A stretch of 26,514 nucleotides of DNA from Yersinia entomophaga (GCF_001656035.1 NZ_CP010029.1:4248893-4275406); one strand, 5' to 3'. Shown: positions 1-6,977, counted from the stretch's first letter. The notes: generated by a model not told the origin, from the sequence alone. Made by a program: numbers and translations.

Positions 1-51
1 ATAAGGTAGCGTCACCGCGCCTACCGTGATGTTTCCATGCGGATTATCCAT
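1..51 (-). CDS. 5' end of an unidentified leftward-operon gene (partial)
   Basis: An ATG at 51 opens a frame running off the left edge of the window; 17 codons are visible, starting MDNPHGNITVG. The upstream GTGGGG overlaps the end of recT and could be its ribosome binding site, about 10 bases away. It lies 7 bases past the recT stop, so it would be the next gene of the leftward recombination operon. Too little is visible to name it. The tight spacing and open frame are the only support. Confidence 0.5.
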   Translation of the reverse strand, partial: MDNPHGNITVGAVTLPY

Positions 52-58
52 ATATCTG

Positions 59-994
59 TTACCCCACGGATTCTTCCATCTCAGCTTTTCTGATGCTGTA
101 AATGTCGATCGCCTTTTCCAGCTGGTCGGGGTGGCTAGCGAGGACACGCTGGCTGTATTTGAAGAATTTCTCCAGATCTGCAACTGACTTTGCGTTGCTG
201 GCTGCGTTGGTGAAGTCAGCAAGCAGGGCATCAGGTGAGCGCTCATCTACTTTTGTCGTCTCCAGTTCGCCCTCGATTGGCTCCGCTTTCTTGGTGTTGA
301 TCATCTTGTTCAGGTCGGCATTGGTGCGCGGGGTTACATCTCGCTCAGGCTTTGGTTTTCCGTCCAATTCATCAGTGGAGTAAACGCCGAGAATAACCTC
401 GGGGCAGTAGAGGCGAGACCAGCGCTTAACGGCTAGATAGGCCAATTGTTGCTTAGGGTCGCTTGCCCACAGGGTGGAGTTTCTCACCTGAGCCTGAGAC
501 AGAAGAAGCTCAAGAACGCGCGGTTCATCCTCCCCCTTCATCGTCGCCCACACTCGAATCCCTAAGCCTTTCTCGTCTGCCAGAGTCCAGTCTGGTGCTA
601 TGTATTTATTGCCGTTCTTTGAAACTTTTTCTGCGAACTTGCCGATCACGTTTTCCCATGGGCCAAACCATTCATAATGAATCCGGTCTTTTGTAGGTGC
701 CATTGCGTAAATTACCGCGTTGACCAGTTGCGCCTCATACCCCAGCGTTCCGCTGACGACGTGGGTTTTCTGGGCAACAACAAACGGGTTCATACCCCAT
801 TGAACGGCTTGCATTGCAACAGCCATGCAATCAGCTTTGTTACCGGCAAGATGCGATGGGATTGTTGACCGGCCACTTGCCATTAGCGTTGCAAAATTTT
901 GGATGGCCATCAGATTTTGAGGGCTAAAAATAGCCACGTTCGCATTGGTGATAGCTGGCTCATTGCTGAGTTCGATGTTGGCGATGTCAGTCAT
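59..994 (-). CDS. recT: RecT-family single-strand annealing protein
   Basis: A 311-residue protein matching the Rac-prophage RecT family. The family binds single-stranded DNA and anneals complementary strands in phage homologous recombination, working with a 5'-3' exonuclease. Recognisable stretches are the N-terminal ATLMASGRSTIPSHLAG, the PFVVAQKTHVVSGTLGYEAQL core and the VRNSTLWASDPKQQLAYLAVKRW segment. After about residue 215 the sequence turns into a charged linker and a helical C-terminal tail, the usual family layout. The start overlaps the end of the recE-like gene by 8 bases, so the two are probably translationally coupled. Length and context are normal for the family. Confidence 0.93.
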   Translation of the reverse strand: MTDIANIELSNEPAITNANVAIFSPQNLMAIQNFATLMASGRSTIPSHLAGNKADCMAVAMQAVQWGMNPFVVAQKTHVVSGTLGYEAQLVNAVIYAMAPTKDRIHYEWFGPWENVIGKFAEKVSKNGNKYIAPDWTLADEKGLGIRVWATMKGEDEPRVLELLLSQAQVRNSTLWASDPKQQLAYLAVKRWSRLYCPEVILGVYSTDELDGKPKPERDVTPRTNADLNKMINTKKAEPIEGELETTKVDERSPDALLADFTNAASNAKSVADLEKFFKYSQRVLASHPDQLEKAIDIYSIRKAEMEESVG

Positions 995-1808
995 TGTTCT
1001 TTTTCCTTGCCCATGCCGGGCGGTAAATGGTTTCTACACCGCCCCATTCGTTGGTGAGTCGGCATTCGTGATAGGTTTGCAGGTTCTTTCTGTAAAGGTC
1101 ATGCCCAGCGGCTACATCGTCAGCATCGAGCTGAAATACGCGGGTGGGGTATCGACCACAGTTAATGGTTTCGCTTACTGCGATAAACAGAAATGTCGGG
1201 TATTCGTTGAAGTGATTGAGATAGCCGTCCCGGTACATAGCGTCCTGCACGTGATACCGGAACTCTTCGATGTGTCGCGAGAAGCGATCCATGTCAGCCA
1301 CTTTTTTCACATCCACTATGATTGGCTGACTGGTGAGAAACTTGTCCGGTCGGATCCGGCATAGTTCTGATGTTTCTTCATCCGTCCAATAGATTGAAGA
1401 TTCGCAGTATCCTTCTGCTTCTAAAAAGTATCTGGCCGCCGGGTGGGCCATTGCACTCCCTTGCATCAGTTCCAGCTTCCGGTGCTGTTCAAAGTCCATT
1501 ACGGTCTTCCCTGACTCTTCGCACTCTTTCAGAAAGTCCTTTTCTGCTGCCTTACCATCCGTTGTGCGCCGGTTAAACTCTGGCGCTTTGATGAATCGCT
1601 TATCGAACTCATCAGGTTCAAGTAGCAGGCAGTGGAGTGCTGTCCCCATATCCAGCGCCTTTAGCTTTTCCGTATCTACAGGCGCTGTTTTCTTCCATGT
1701 AAGTATTGCGGGGTTAATAGCCACATCATCCAGTTGCGACTTACTTACCCCCGGACCCGAGTGATAATCCTCGTTTGATATATCTTGATAGTGGCCCGGT
1801 TCCATCAT
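987..1808 (-). CDS. recE: RecE-type exonuclease VIII (PD-(D/E)XK nuclease)
   Basis: A 273-residue protein corresponding to the C-terminal nuclease domain of RecE (exonuclease VIII). That family degrades one strand of duplex DNA 5' to 3' and hands the resulting 3' single strand to RecT. Diagnostic stretches are ISNEDYHSGPGVSKSQLDD near the N-terminus, MGTALHCLLLEP, and the catalytic segment RPDK...VDVKK. The likely metal ligands and catalytic lysine are Asp155, Asp166 and Lys168. Classical RecE has a long dispensable N-terminal region; this is the short phage form. The start overlaps the previous stop (TGA/ATG), and either of two adjacent ATG codons could be used. It pairs with the recT just downstream. 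Confidence 0.93.
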   Translation of the reverse strand: MMEPGHYQDISNEDYHSGPGVSKSQLDDVAINPAILTWKKTAPVDTEKLKALDMGTALHCLLLEPDEFDKRFIKAPEFNRRTTDGKAAEKDFLKECEESGKTVMDFEQHRKLELMQGSAMAHPAARYFLEAEGYCESSIYWTDEETSELCRIRPDKFLTSQPIIVDVKKVADMDRFSRHIEEFRYHVQDAMYRDGYLNHFNEYPTFLFIAVSETINCGRYPTRVFQLDADDVAAGHDLYRKNLQTYHECRLTNEWGGVETIYRPAWARKKNND

Positions 1809-2101
1809 GCCGCCTCATCATGCTCAGCCAGTCGCCGCTGTATTCCCAGCGCCTGTTGCCATTTGGCATTCTCAAATAGGACGTTGTAGAGTGCGGTGTC
1901 GAGCCCCTCGAAGTCGTACTCATCAACTAAAATATTGAAAGCTTCACGGTCGAATTCAGGGAGGTGTTCAAAGGTTTTAATTAGGTTATGAACCCGCAGT
2001 GCCTTTTCCTGCCTCTCTGCGACTTGTCCAGCTTGTTCTAAATCTTGCTCGTTCAATGAGCTATAAAGCTTCCTTGCTTCGGTAATGTCGGTAGGTGTCA
2101 T
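1805..2101 (-). CDS. Hypothetical 98-residue early protein
   Basis: A small acidic, apparently helical protein rich in Glu, Leu and Asp (MTPTDITEARKLYSSLNEQD...). It has no motif I recognise. Its start overlaps the stop of the 43-codon gene upstream (ATGA), and its own stop overlaps the recE start. It is therefore tightly embedded in the recombination operon and very probably translated. In lambda this position relative to the exonuclease and annealing protein is held by small accessory proteins such as nuclease inhibitors, but no sequence similarity lets me assign that role. Confidence 0.75.
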   Translation of the reverse strand: MTPTDITEARKLYSSLNEQDLEQAGQVAERQEKALRVHNLIKTFEHLPEFDREAFNILVDEYDFEGLDTALYNVLFENAKWQQALGIQRRLAEHDEAA

Positions 2102-2229
2102 AGCGGATTACCTTTCTGTTGAAATATGCTGAGAAACCAGCGGATCCACGGATTGGTGTTTTTTACTTTTGGCTGATGTTGGCAATAGCGACCCATGACG
2201 GCATCGCCAGTTAGTACGAATTGGTACAT
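2098..2229 (-). CDS. Hypothetical 43-residue protein
   Basis: A small ORF beginning MYQFVLTGDAVMGRYCQ and ending QQKGNPL. It is preceded by AGGAG 7 bases before the ATG, a strong ribosome binding site. Its stop overlaps the next start as ATGA. It is basic, with several aromatic residues (NPWIRWFLSIF) that could form a short amphipathic segment. I do not recognise it. The ribosome binding site and the overlap make it a credible gene. Confidence 0.65.
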   Translation of the reverse strand: MYQFVLTGDAVMGRYCQHQPKVKNTNPWIRWFLSIFQQKGNPL

Positions 2230-2255
2230 GAGTGGCTCCTGAAATTTAAGTTTGA

Positions 2256-3271
2256 TTAGTAAGTGATACGAACTGAGGAAATGAGGTTCTTAGCGATAGC
2301 GGCTACACATTTCTGTGCGCAATCTTCTGGCAATCCGTTTGCAATTAAGTCGGCTACTGCTTGGCGGTTGATGGTGCGACGGTGTTCAACGTCAGCCGCG
2401 CGCTTGGCTGCTTCATCAGCAACACGTTTCTCTTCAGCTAACCGGGCATCTTCTTTCTGCTTGGCTTCACGTTGAACTCGCTCAGCTTCCTGCTGTGCTT
2501 TAAGTTTCTCGGCTGCGATAGCTTCCTGCTTCTCGCGCTCGACGCGTTCAGCTAATTCCTTGGCATCACGCTCAGCTTTGGCTGCGGCATCCTTGGCGGC
2601 CTGTTCTGCTCGTTCCTGAGCTAGTTTTGCATCACGTTCACGTTGTTCCGCTGCTTCAATGTCACGCTTGGCTTTCTCTTCAGCTTCACGCTTCGATTTC
2701 TCTGCTGCCTGTTGAGCAATGAATTCTTCATGTGCTTTCCGCAGGCGCTCAACTTCATCAGCTTTCGCTTTGGCGTCACGGTCGAAAGCGTCATTCATCA
2801 GCAGGGCCATCTCATGGTCAGACTCTTTCTTGGCTGCCCGTTCTGCTGTAATGCTGGCGTCCATTTCATGGGCTTCCTGCCACATGGCCGAGTAAGCTTC
2901 TTCGGCTGCGACACGTTCCTGTTCGGCCTCCCAATCAGTAACCGGCTTTCGGATTGCTACTGCAATATTATCCAGTTCGTCACGAAACTTTTTTCTGTTG
3001 GCATCTATCAGAGCAGGCCGTGCTTTTAGCTCAGCAACTAACTCTTTGGCGCGAACCTCAAATGCTGCTTTAGATTTACGCACTTTGTCAGCCATCGTGT
3101 ATAAACGCCGCGACCCTTTGCCGTATTCAGGTCGCCAACCACTGAACCGGCTGTCTTGCGAACGTTATCAATCAGCTCATCAATGAATTTGTCATTCAGT
3201 AACGCAACTTCCAAATCTACTTTTTCAGCTGGCAAGGTGACGAGCGCCAGTTCCTTTTTTTCATCACTCAT
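2256..3271 (-). pseudogene. Coiled-coil early phage protein, split by a frameshift
   Basis: Two adjacent frames together make one protein. The first (3271 to about 3101, MSDEKKELALVTLPAEKVDL...NTAKGRGVYT) holds the N-terminus, and the second (3095-2256, MADKVRKSKAAFEV...) holds the rest. In related phage proteins the segment like TAKGRKAIASMAAKV...SK is continuous. Here the frame changes near 3098, which a single missing base explains. The C-terminal 200 residues are a Lys/Glu/Ala-rich predicted coiled coil resembling TolA-like repeats, followed by a small globular end (INRQAVADLIANGLPEDCAQKC). The N-terminal start is set by AAGGA 7 bases upstream of 3271. The downstream ATG at 3095 lacks a ribosome binding site. 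Function unknown; a sequencing error would give the same picture. Confidence 0.7.
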
Positions 3272-3281
3272 GCTCATTTCC

Positions 3282-3485
3282 TTATAAGTTTGCTTCGTAA
3301 AAAGACTTAATGGCGGATTCGAACTTTTTGAAGTCAAATGACCCAGCGTCACCAGCCGAATCGGATTCAATCCAAATTATTCCGTCTGCATAATTTGATA
3401 TTGTGAAGTCGCCGATTTTCACCGCTTTGGACTTTCCGCTATCAACTGAGGGGTTTGTGTCTGTGTTGGTAAATAAAATACCCAT
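3282..3485 (-). CDS. Hypothetical 67-residue protein
   Basis: A short acidic ORF, MGILFTNTDTNPSVDSGKSK..., ending KSFYEANL. The ATG at 3485 is preferred over the in-frame ATG six bases earlier because AAGGA then sits 7 bases upstream. The same 15-base block, AAGGAAATGAGCATG, starts the next gene at 3271. The sequence suggests a small beta-rich fold (VKIGDFTISNYADGIIWIES). No family is recognised. Confidence 0.6.
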   Translation of the reverse strand: MGILFTNTDTNPSVDSGKSKAVKIGDFTISNYADGIIWIESDSAGDAGSFDFKKFESAIKSFYEANL

Positions 3486-3564
3486 GCTCATTTCCTTGTG
3501 TTTAGCCCACAGCAAAACACCGACGATGATGTCAGTTATTTACTCTGGGGATTGGTGGGGGGGG

Positions 3565-4050
3565 TTATTCTGGTATAGATTCAGGGACTGTTGGCTTTTC
3601 AAACTCTCCCCATGCTAGCAGAACACGCTCAGGTAGTTTGTCAGTCCAATTGCTAGTTGTTTGGTATTTGCCATCAGCGCCTAACTTGAACTCTTCGAAA
3701 TACATTCGACCTTCATCTGGGTACTGAGCGTAGTAGCCAGTGAATCCAATAAACTCGCCATCTTCGTTAGTCCAGTCATCTAAGCCGCTAGGGGTGCCAG
3801 GTGGAAAATCACCATTCTCTTCAAAAGAAAGCAGTTCTTCATGGGTTGCTTCGGCGTTCAAATAATTCAACTCAACTACTCGGCGATTAACCTCTTTTAA
3901 TGTTGCTATTCGCTCTGCTTTTCCATCTATACCAAGGCCGCCATATTTAATTTCATACTGGTAGATATCAACAACGGCCCATATTTTTATATCGCCTCCA
4001 CGCTTTACAACTGGAAGTTCAGATGGATTTTTCCAAATTACCTCTTTCAT
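3565..4050 (-). CDS. Hypothetical 161-residue acidic protein
   Basis: An ORF beginning MKEVIWKNPSELPVVKRGGD, with a weak AGGTGA ribosome binding site close to the ATG. It is rich in Glu, Asp and aromatic residues and looks like a soluble cytoplasmic protein. The segment TSNWTDKLPERVLLAW faintly recalls small DUF551-like phage proteins, but the match is too weak to rely on. It lies between the repeat protein and the small 67-residue gene, in the same direction, so it belongs to the leftward operon. Confidence 0.65.
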   Translation of the reverse strand: MKEVIWKNPSELPVVKRGGDIKIWAVVDIYQYEIKYGGLGIDGKAERIATLKEVNRRVVELNYLNAEATHEELLSFEENGDFPPGTPSGLDDWTNEDGEFIGFTGYYAQYPDEGRMYFEEFKLGADGKYQTTSNWTDKLPERVLLAWGEFEKPTVPESIPE

Positions 4051-4074
4051 ATCTCACCTATTTAGTTGGAGGGG

Positions 4075-5142
4075 TTATTCCGCTTCTACAAACTCGCCAT
4101 TCTCATTCAGCGAATACCAAACATCCGGCTTAATTCCGTTCTCGCCTACTTTACTGGCACGGATATGAATTAGTTCGCCTTCGCCATTTCGGTAGCACAG
4201 GACGATTGCGCCGCTTTCTGACGCTTTAGCCTTTCCACCATCACCGAATGAAGCCGCTACAGATTGCGATCCAGACACCTCTGCCGCTGACCAGTCGCCA
4301 GTGTTGGTTGCCGCTGACCGGTTGCCAGTGTTGGTTGCCGCTGACTGGTAGCCAGTGTTGGTTGCCGCTGACCGGTAGCCAGTGTTGGTTGCCGCTGACC
4401 AGTTGCCAGTGTTGGTTGCCGCTGACTGGTAGCCAGTGTTGGTTGCCGCTGACCAGTTGCCAGTGTTGGTTGCCGCTGACCGGTAGCCAGTGTTGGTTGC
4501 CGCTGACCGGTCGCCAGTGTTGGTTGCCGCTGACTGGTAGCCAGTGTTGGTTGCCGCTGACCGGTAGCCAGTGTTGGTTGCCGCTGACCAGTAGCCAGTG
4601 TTGATTGCCGCTGACTGGTTGCCAGTGTTGGTTGCCGCTGACCGGTCGCCAGTGTTGGTTGCCGCTGACTGGTAGCCAGTGTTGGTTGCCGCTGACCAGT
4701 CGCCAGTGTTGGTTGCCGCTGACTGGTAGCCAGTGTTGGTTGCCGCTGACCAGTTGCCAGTGTTGGTTGCCGCTGACTGGTTTCCGGTCATGATCTGCTG
4801 TTCAAGCGACTTATCAACTTTGCTCCAGATCCAATCAATCCCGCGCTGAATAAACTGAGGGAGGGTTAGTTCTTCTGTGATGGTTATGCTGGCGCTTGCG
4901 ATTTTTGTATCGCCATCATCTTCGCGGTCAATAACACCAAATGATTCAGTTACTGCATACCGGCTATTTGTTGGCGGGTAATATCCGAAAACATCAAATG
5001 GGCATTCACAAGCGTGGAAGCCAGAGCCGCATGCCTCGACCTTGCCCTCATGCGTATACGTTTTGCCAATTTCGAACTGGTAGCCACGGCACTGAAGATT
5101 TTGGTCGAAGCCTTTAAAGGTAATAACTGTTTCTTTGCTCAT
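4075..5142 (-). CDS. DUF7666-type protein with 19 eight-residue repeats
   Basis: A 355-residue protein in three parts. Residues 1-118 resemble the DUF7666 family (GFDQNLQCRGYQFEIGKTY and GFHACECPFDVFGYYPP). Residues 119-270 are 19 tandem units of the form TG-x1-x2-SAATN. Residues 271-355 form a globular end that also fits the family (SGAIVLCYRNGEGELIHIRA, KPDVWYSL). In the repeats only two residues vary: x1 is Asn, Tyr or Asp and x2 is Gln, Trp or Arg. Regular Gly and small-residue spacing suggests a solenoid or beta-helix whose variable residues line one face; that is inference. AAGGAAG lies just upstream of the ATG. A terminator follows the next upstream gene. Function unknown. Confidence 0.8.
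   Translation of the reverse strand: MSKETVITFKGFDQNLQCRGYQFEIGKTYTHEGKVEACGSGFHACECPFDVFGYYPPTNSRYAVTESFGVIDREDDGDTKIASASITITEELTLPQFIQRGIDWIWSKVDKSLEQQIMTGNQSAATNTGNWSAATNTGYQSAATNTGDWSAATNTGYQSAATNTGDRSAATNTGNQSAAINTGYWSAATNTGYRSAATNTGYQSAATNTGDRSAATNTGYRSAATNTGNWSAATNTGYQSAATNTGNWSAATNTGYRSAATNTGYQSAATNTGNRSAATNTGDWSAAEVSGSQSVAASFGDGGKAKASESGAIVLCYRNGEGELIHIRASKVGENGIKPDVWYSLNENGEFVEAE
4281..4793 (-). repeat. 24-bp tandem repeat, 19 units, inside the DUF7666-type gene
   Basis: Nineteen in-frame 24-bp units, almost identical apart from two codons. On the coding strand the first variable codon is AAC (6 units), TAC (9) or GAC (4). The second is CAG (7), TGG (6) or CGG (6). Eight of the nine possible pairs occur; Asp-Gln does not. 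Only one other coding change is seen (Thr to Ile near 4612). There are no unique spacers, so this is not a CRISPR array. Confidence 0.95.
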
Positions 5143-5166
5143 GCTGCTTCCTTGAATTTTTGGAAT

Positions 5167-5188
5167 AAAAAAGCCGCATTAAGCAGCT
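5167..5188 (-). terminator. Intrinsic terminator in the leftward operon
   Basis: On the minus strand a GCTGC stem, TTAAT loop and GCGGC stem (one G-U pair) are followed by six T residues. It lies between the small 39-codon gene (stop at 5244) and the start of the DUF7666-type gene, so the downstream genes would need N-modified polymerase. This fits a lambda-like antiterminated operon. Confidence 0.65.
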
Positions 5189-5243
5189 CGTTGTTTGTTT
5201 CAGTGGTCTTATTGCTGCCACCGGTTAAGTGGCAGGGGTAAGA

Positions 5244-5363
5244 TCACTGGGGTTCCGAGATGAAATCTAATACTTCCTGTAAATCACCGTCACACAGAGC
5301 TACATATCCATCCGCATGCATTCGCTGAAGCCATTCAATGCTTATGTTTCGATATTGACTCAT
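5244..5363 (-). CDS. Hypothetical 39-residue protein
   Basis: A short ORF, MSQYRNISIEWLQRMHADGY..., ending DFISEPQ. GAGGA lies 7 bases before the ATG at 5363; a second ATG at 5366 is only 4 bases from it. The protein is acidic and probably helical. It sits between two intrinsic terminators in the leftward operon. I do not recognise it; support comes from the ribosome binding site and coding-like composition. Confidence 0.5.
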   Translation of the reverse strand: MSQYRNISIEWLQRMHADGYVALCDGDLQEVLDFISEPQ

Positions 5364-5390
5364 CATTCATTCCTCATTTACCAGCCAATA

Positions 5391-5412
5391 AAAAAGGCCG
5401 CGTTATGCAGCC
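5391..5412 (-). terminator. Intrinsic terminator overlapping a stop codon
   Basis: On the minus strand GGCTGC, loop ATAAC and GCGGCC form a 6-bp stem followed by T residues interrupted by one A. The hairpin contains the TAA stop of the 60-residue gene. It closely resembles the hairpin at 5167-5188, so two similar terminators follow successive small genes. Confidence 0.65.
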
Positions 5413-5585
5413 TTGAATCCTGTAACCTCAATCCGACATATCGGATAGGTATAAAGCTTGTTGTCCTGAACAATCTTCTGCGCAGCTTCCATGCTGTCAG
5501 CGCTGTCACAGAACTTAATGTTCTCGTAATACGCGCCGTCGTCGTTATCCGGCTTGCCAGCCAGAACAGTGAAAGAAAGTGTCAT
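5403..5585 (-). CDS. Hypothetical 60-residue early protein
   Basis: An ORF reading MTLSFTVLAGKPDNDDGAYYE... and ending YTYPICRIEVTGFKAA. A GGGGTAAGAG sequence precedes the ATG and can serve as ribosome binding site. Predicted structure is beta-alpha-beta with an acidic surface. The end of the gene folds into the following terminator. This looks like one of the many short leftward-operon genes of lambdoid phages; no function can be assigned. Confidence 0.65.
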   Translation of the reverse strand: MTLSFTVLAGKPDNDDGAYYENIKFCDSADSMEAAQKIVQDNKLYTYPICRIEVTGFKAA

Positions 5586-5600
5586 TCTCTTACCCCTTAA

Positions 5601-5729
5601 CTATGTGGTGGGCTTCTTTGCGGTTGGTGCGATGACCAATAAATAGTTGCCTGAACTATCTTTAACCACGTCAGGCGGCGGTGGTTCTGCTATACCCCTA
5701 CAGCAAGAAATCGAATAAACTGTAATCAC
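5601..5729 (-). CDS. Doubtful 42-codon ORF
   Basis: A frame starting with GTG at 5729 (VITVYSISCCRGIAEPPPPD...) that ends 15 bases before the next leftward gene. The proline run and the Cys pair faintly suggest a short exported or lipoprotein-like peptide, but there is no proper signal sequence. The only Shine-Dalgarno-like sequence, AGGG, abuts the start. It is listed because it otherwise fills the space between two genes. Confidence 0.25.
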   Translation of the reverse strand: MITVYSISCCRGIAEPPPPDVVKDSSGNYLLVIAPTAKKPTT

Positions 5730-5753
5730 CCCTACAGTTAGAGAATTATTCAA

Positions 5754-6251
5754 ATGGACGTTTTTTCTAGTTTGACTGCAGCAAAGCAAGCTTTTGATTT
5801 ATTGAAGATAATAAAAGAAAGTCGTGATGAATTAGTTATCAGGAAAGCAGCAGGTGATCTTTCAGAAAAAATTACTGAGTTACAGATGCTTAATGCGGAA
5901 CTCTCTGGCCTTTATCAGGCTGAGCGATACATCACAGGACAGCTTCGCGAAGAAAATAACAAAATCGAGATGTTTATTGTGCAGGCCGAGAACTACGAAC
6001 TTCACAAAACGGAAGGTGGATCTGTCGTGTACAGATCTAAGTCTTCTTCCGATGACGTTATTGAGCCTCATGACCTTTGTGCACACTGCTTCGGCGATCA
6101 CCAGATATCTATACTTCAGCCTAGCATTCAAACAGTTAAGTCCAATAATTTCTTTGTTCATCAGTGCCCCCGATGCCAAAATGAATACCGCATGAATAAA
6201 GTACCACCGCTCCCTGATGTACATATCCCACACAGCATGAAGCGCTACTAA
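5754..6251 (+). CDS. Coiled-coil / zinc-ribbon phage protein
   Basis: A 165-residue protein on the opposite strand to its neighbours. Residues 1-85 are helical and probably coiled coil (AKQAFDLLKIIKESRDELV...). The segment YELHKTEGGSVVYRSK precedes two Cys-x2-Cys pairs (CAHC near residue 109 and CPRC near 137), which look like a zinc ribbon. I recall similar proteins in enterobacterial prophages but no known function. It converges on the N gene, whose stop lies 6 bases beyond its own stop, so its transcript opposes the pL transcript. A weak purine-rich sequence (AGAGAA) precedes the ATG. Confidence 0.8.
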   Translation: MDVFSSLTAAKQAFDLLKIIKESRDELVIRKAAGDLSEKITELQMLNAELSGLYQAERYITGQLREENNKIEMFIVQAENYELHKTEGGSVVYRSKSSSDDVIEPHDLCAHCFGDHQISILQPSIQTVKSNNFFVHQCPRCQNEYRMNKVPPLPDVHIPHSMKRY

Positions 6252-6256
6252 AATCA

Positions 6257-6490
6257 CTACCGCGCCGTAACGCTCTCACTCTTACGGAAGCCTGCTGCAA
6301 ACTTAGCCACTTCAGGCAAACATATATTGTCCGCGCTTGGCTGCTCGGCGCTGCGAACCGGTACAGGAATCGTTGCTTTGTATACCCGAGCTGTGCAGCC
6401 TGTGAGGGCTGTAGCGATGTTCTTTTCTAACCGACCCTCTGCTGCACATTTAGCTCTGTAACGAGCTGTGCGTCGCTCTCTCGAATTCAT
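6257..6490 (-). CDS. N: Lambda N-type antitermination protein
   Basis: A 77-residue basic protein and the first gene behind pL. Its N-terminus, MNSRERRTARYRAKCAAEGR, has the form of the arginine-rich RNA-binding motif of N proteins (compare lambda TRRRERRAEKQ). Such proteins bind boxB RNA and, with host Nus factors, carry RNA polymerase through terminators. Both nut sites are present at 6652-6687 and 9289-9325. GGAGGT lies 6 bases before the ATG, and a long stem-loop ends just upstream, as in the lambda N leader. It is shorter than lambda N (107 residues). The identification rests on motif, place and nut sites, not on full-length similarity. Confidence 0.75.
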   Translation of the reverse strand: MNSRERRTARYRAKCAAEGRLEKNIATALTGCTARVYKATIPVPVRSAEQPSADNICLPEVAKFAAGFRKSESVTAR

Positions 6491-6505
6491 GATTACCTCC
6501 GGTGA

Positions 6506-6639
6506 TTGGCTTTGGTGGTGCCGGTAGTTACCGGATTTCCTTGATGCTTCTAACAGCTATCGATTTGGCATCACGTTCGCATTGCGATCCGGTTTGCTTA
6601 TTCACAAGGCCGTTGTCTTACCAGCACCGCCAAAGCCAA
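6506..6639 (-). promoter_or_regulatory. Long stem-loop in the N leader (RNase III-type)
   Basis: Two 21-base arms, 6619-6639 and 6506-6526, are complementary in the leftward transcript, with 19 Watson-Crick pairs, one G-U pair and one mismatch, around a loop of about 92 bases. The 3' arm ends 6 bases before the GGAGG of the N gene. Lambda has a stem at the same place, between nutL and N, that is cleaved by RNase III and controls N translation; the same role is inferred here. Confidence 0.7.
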
Positions 6640-6651
6640 CTTCTCTTTGGT

Positions 6652-6687
6652 GCCCTCGTATCAGGGCAATCTAATTGTTAAAGAGCG
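6652..6687 (-). promoter_or_regulatory. nutL: nutL antitermination site (boxA and boxB)
   Basis: On the minus strand boxA CGCTCTTTA (6687-6679) is followed by boxB GCCCTGATACGAGGGC (6667-6652). The boxB stem arms GCCCT/AGGGC equal those of lambda, while the loop has six bases. nutR at 9289-9325 has the same boxA and the same stem, and both are followed by ACCAA. Confidence 0.9.
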
Positions 6688-6734
6688 TGCTTCCTGTCGT
6701 ACCACTTCGGCGTCCTGCCGTGTTGATGGGATAA

Positions 6735-6763
6735 ATAATCACAGATTGTGTTTTGATCGTCAA
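6735..6763 (-). promoter_or_regulatory. Leftward early promoter pL
   Basis: A -35 box TTGACG (6763-6758), 17-bp spacer and -10 box GATTAT (6740-6735) on the minus strand. Both boxes are overlapped by operator copies. The transcript would run through nutL into N. Confidence 0.75.
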
Positions 6764-6776
6764 CACGAATTGTGTT
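6738..6776. promoter_or_regulatory. Left operators OL (two copies)
   Basis: Two 15-bp dyads of the form AACAC-N5-GTGTT: a perfect copy at 6762-6776 and one with one changed arm base (ATCAC) at 6738-6752, with centres 24 bp apart. They cover the -35 and -10 of pL. The same motif occurs three times between the repressor and cro genes. Confidence 0.85.
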
Positions 6777-6935
6777 TAATTGGGGCGCTTAAGTGTGATG
6801 TTATTGATTTTTAATGTAATTTAATTTGAAAATAATTCAGACGTGACCCTTCGCACCTGGATATCAGGCGTGAAAAGTGTGAGGTGAGTAGTGTTTAAAG
6901 CGGGCAGGGTGGTGAGATTGTCAGATTACAGGCGC

Positions 6936-6961
6936 AAAAAACCCGGCAGCGGGGCCGGGTT
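6936..6961 (-). terminator. Strong terminator ending the repressor operon
   Basis: On the minus strand AACCCGGC and GCCGGGTT pair around a 6-base loop, and the stem's T residues continue into a run of six T. It lies 16 bases after the stop of the last gene in the cI operon. The stretch 6777-6935, between it and OL, contains no gene or motif I can support. Confidence 0.9.
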
Positions 6962-6977
6962 TCTAAGCGACAGCATT

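Noticed and set aside
4248..4793. Long antisense open frames with regular Cys/Trp/Leu repeats opposite the DUF7666-type gene
   Set aside because: They are a by-product of the 24-bp repeat on the other strand. There is no ribosome binding site or family pattern.
4281..4793. CRISPR array
   Set aside because: Units are contiguous and in frame, with no unique spacers, and no cas genes are present.
4281..4793. Diversity-generating retroelement target
   Set aside because: No reverse transcriptase or template repeat is visible, and the substitutions are not limited to adenine positions.
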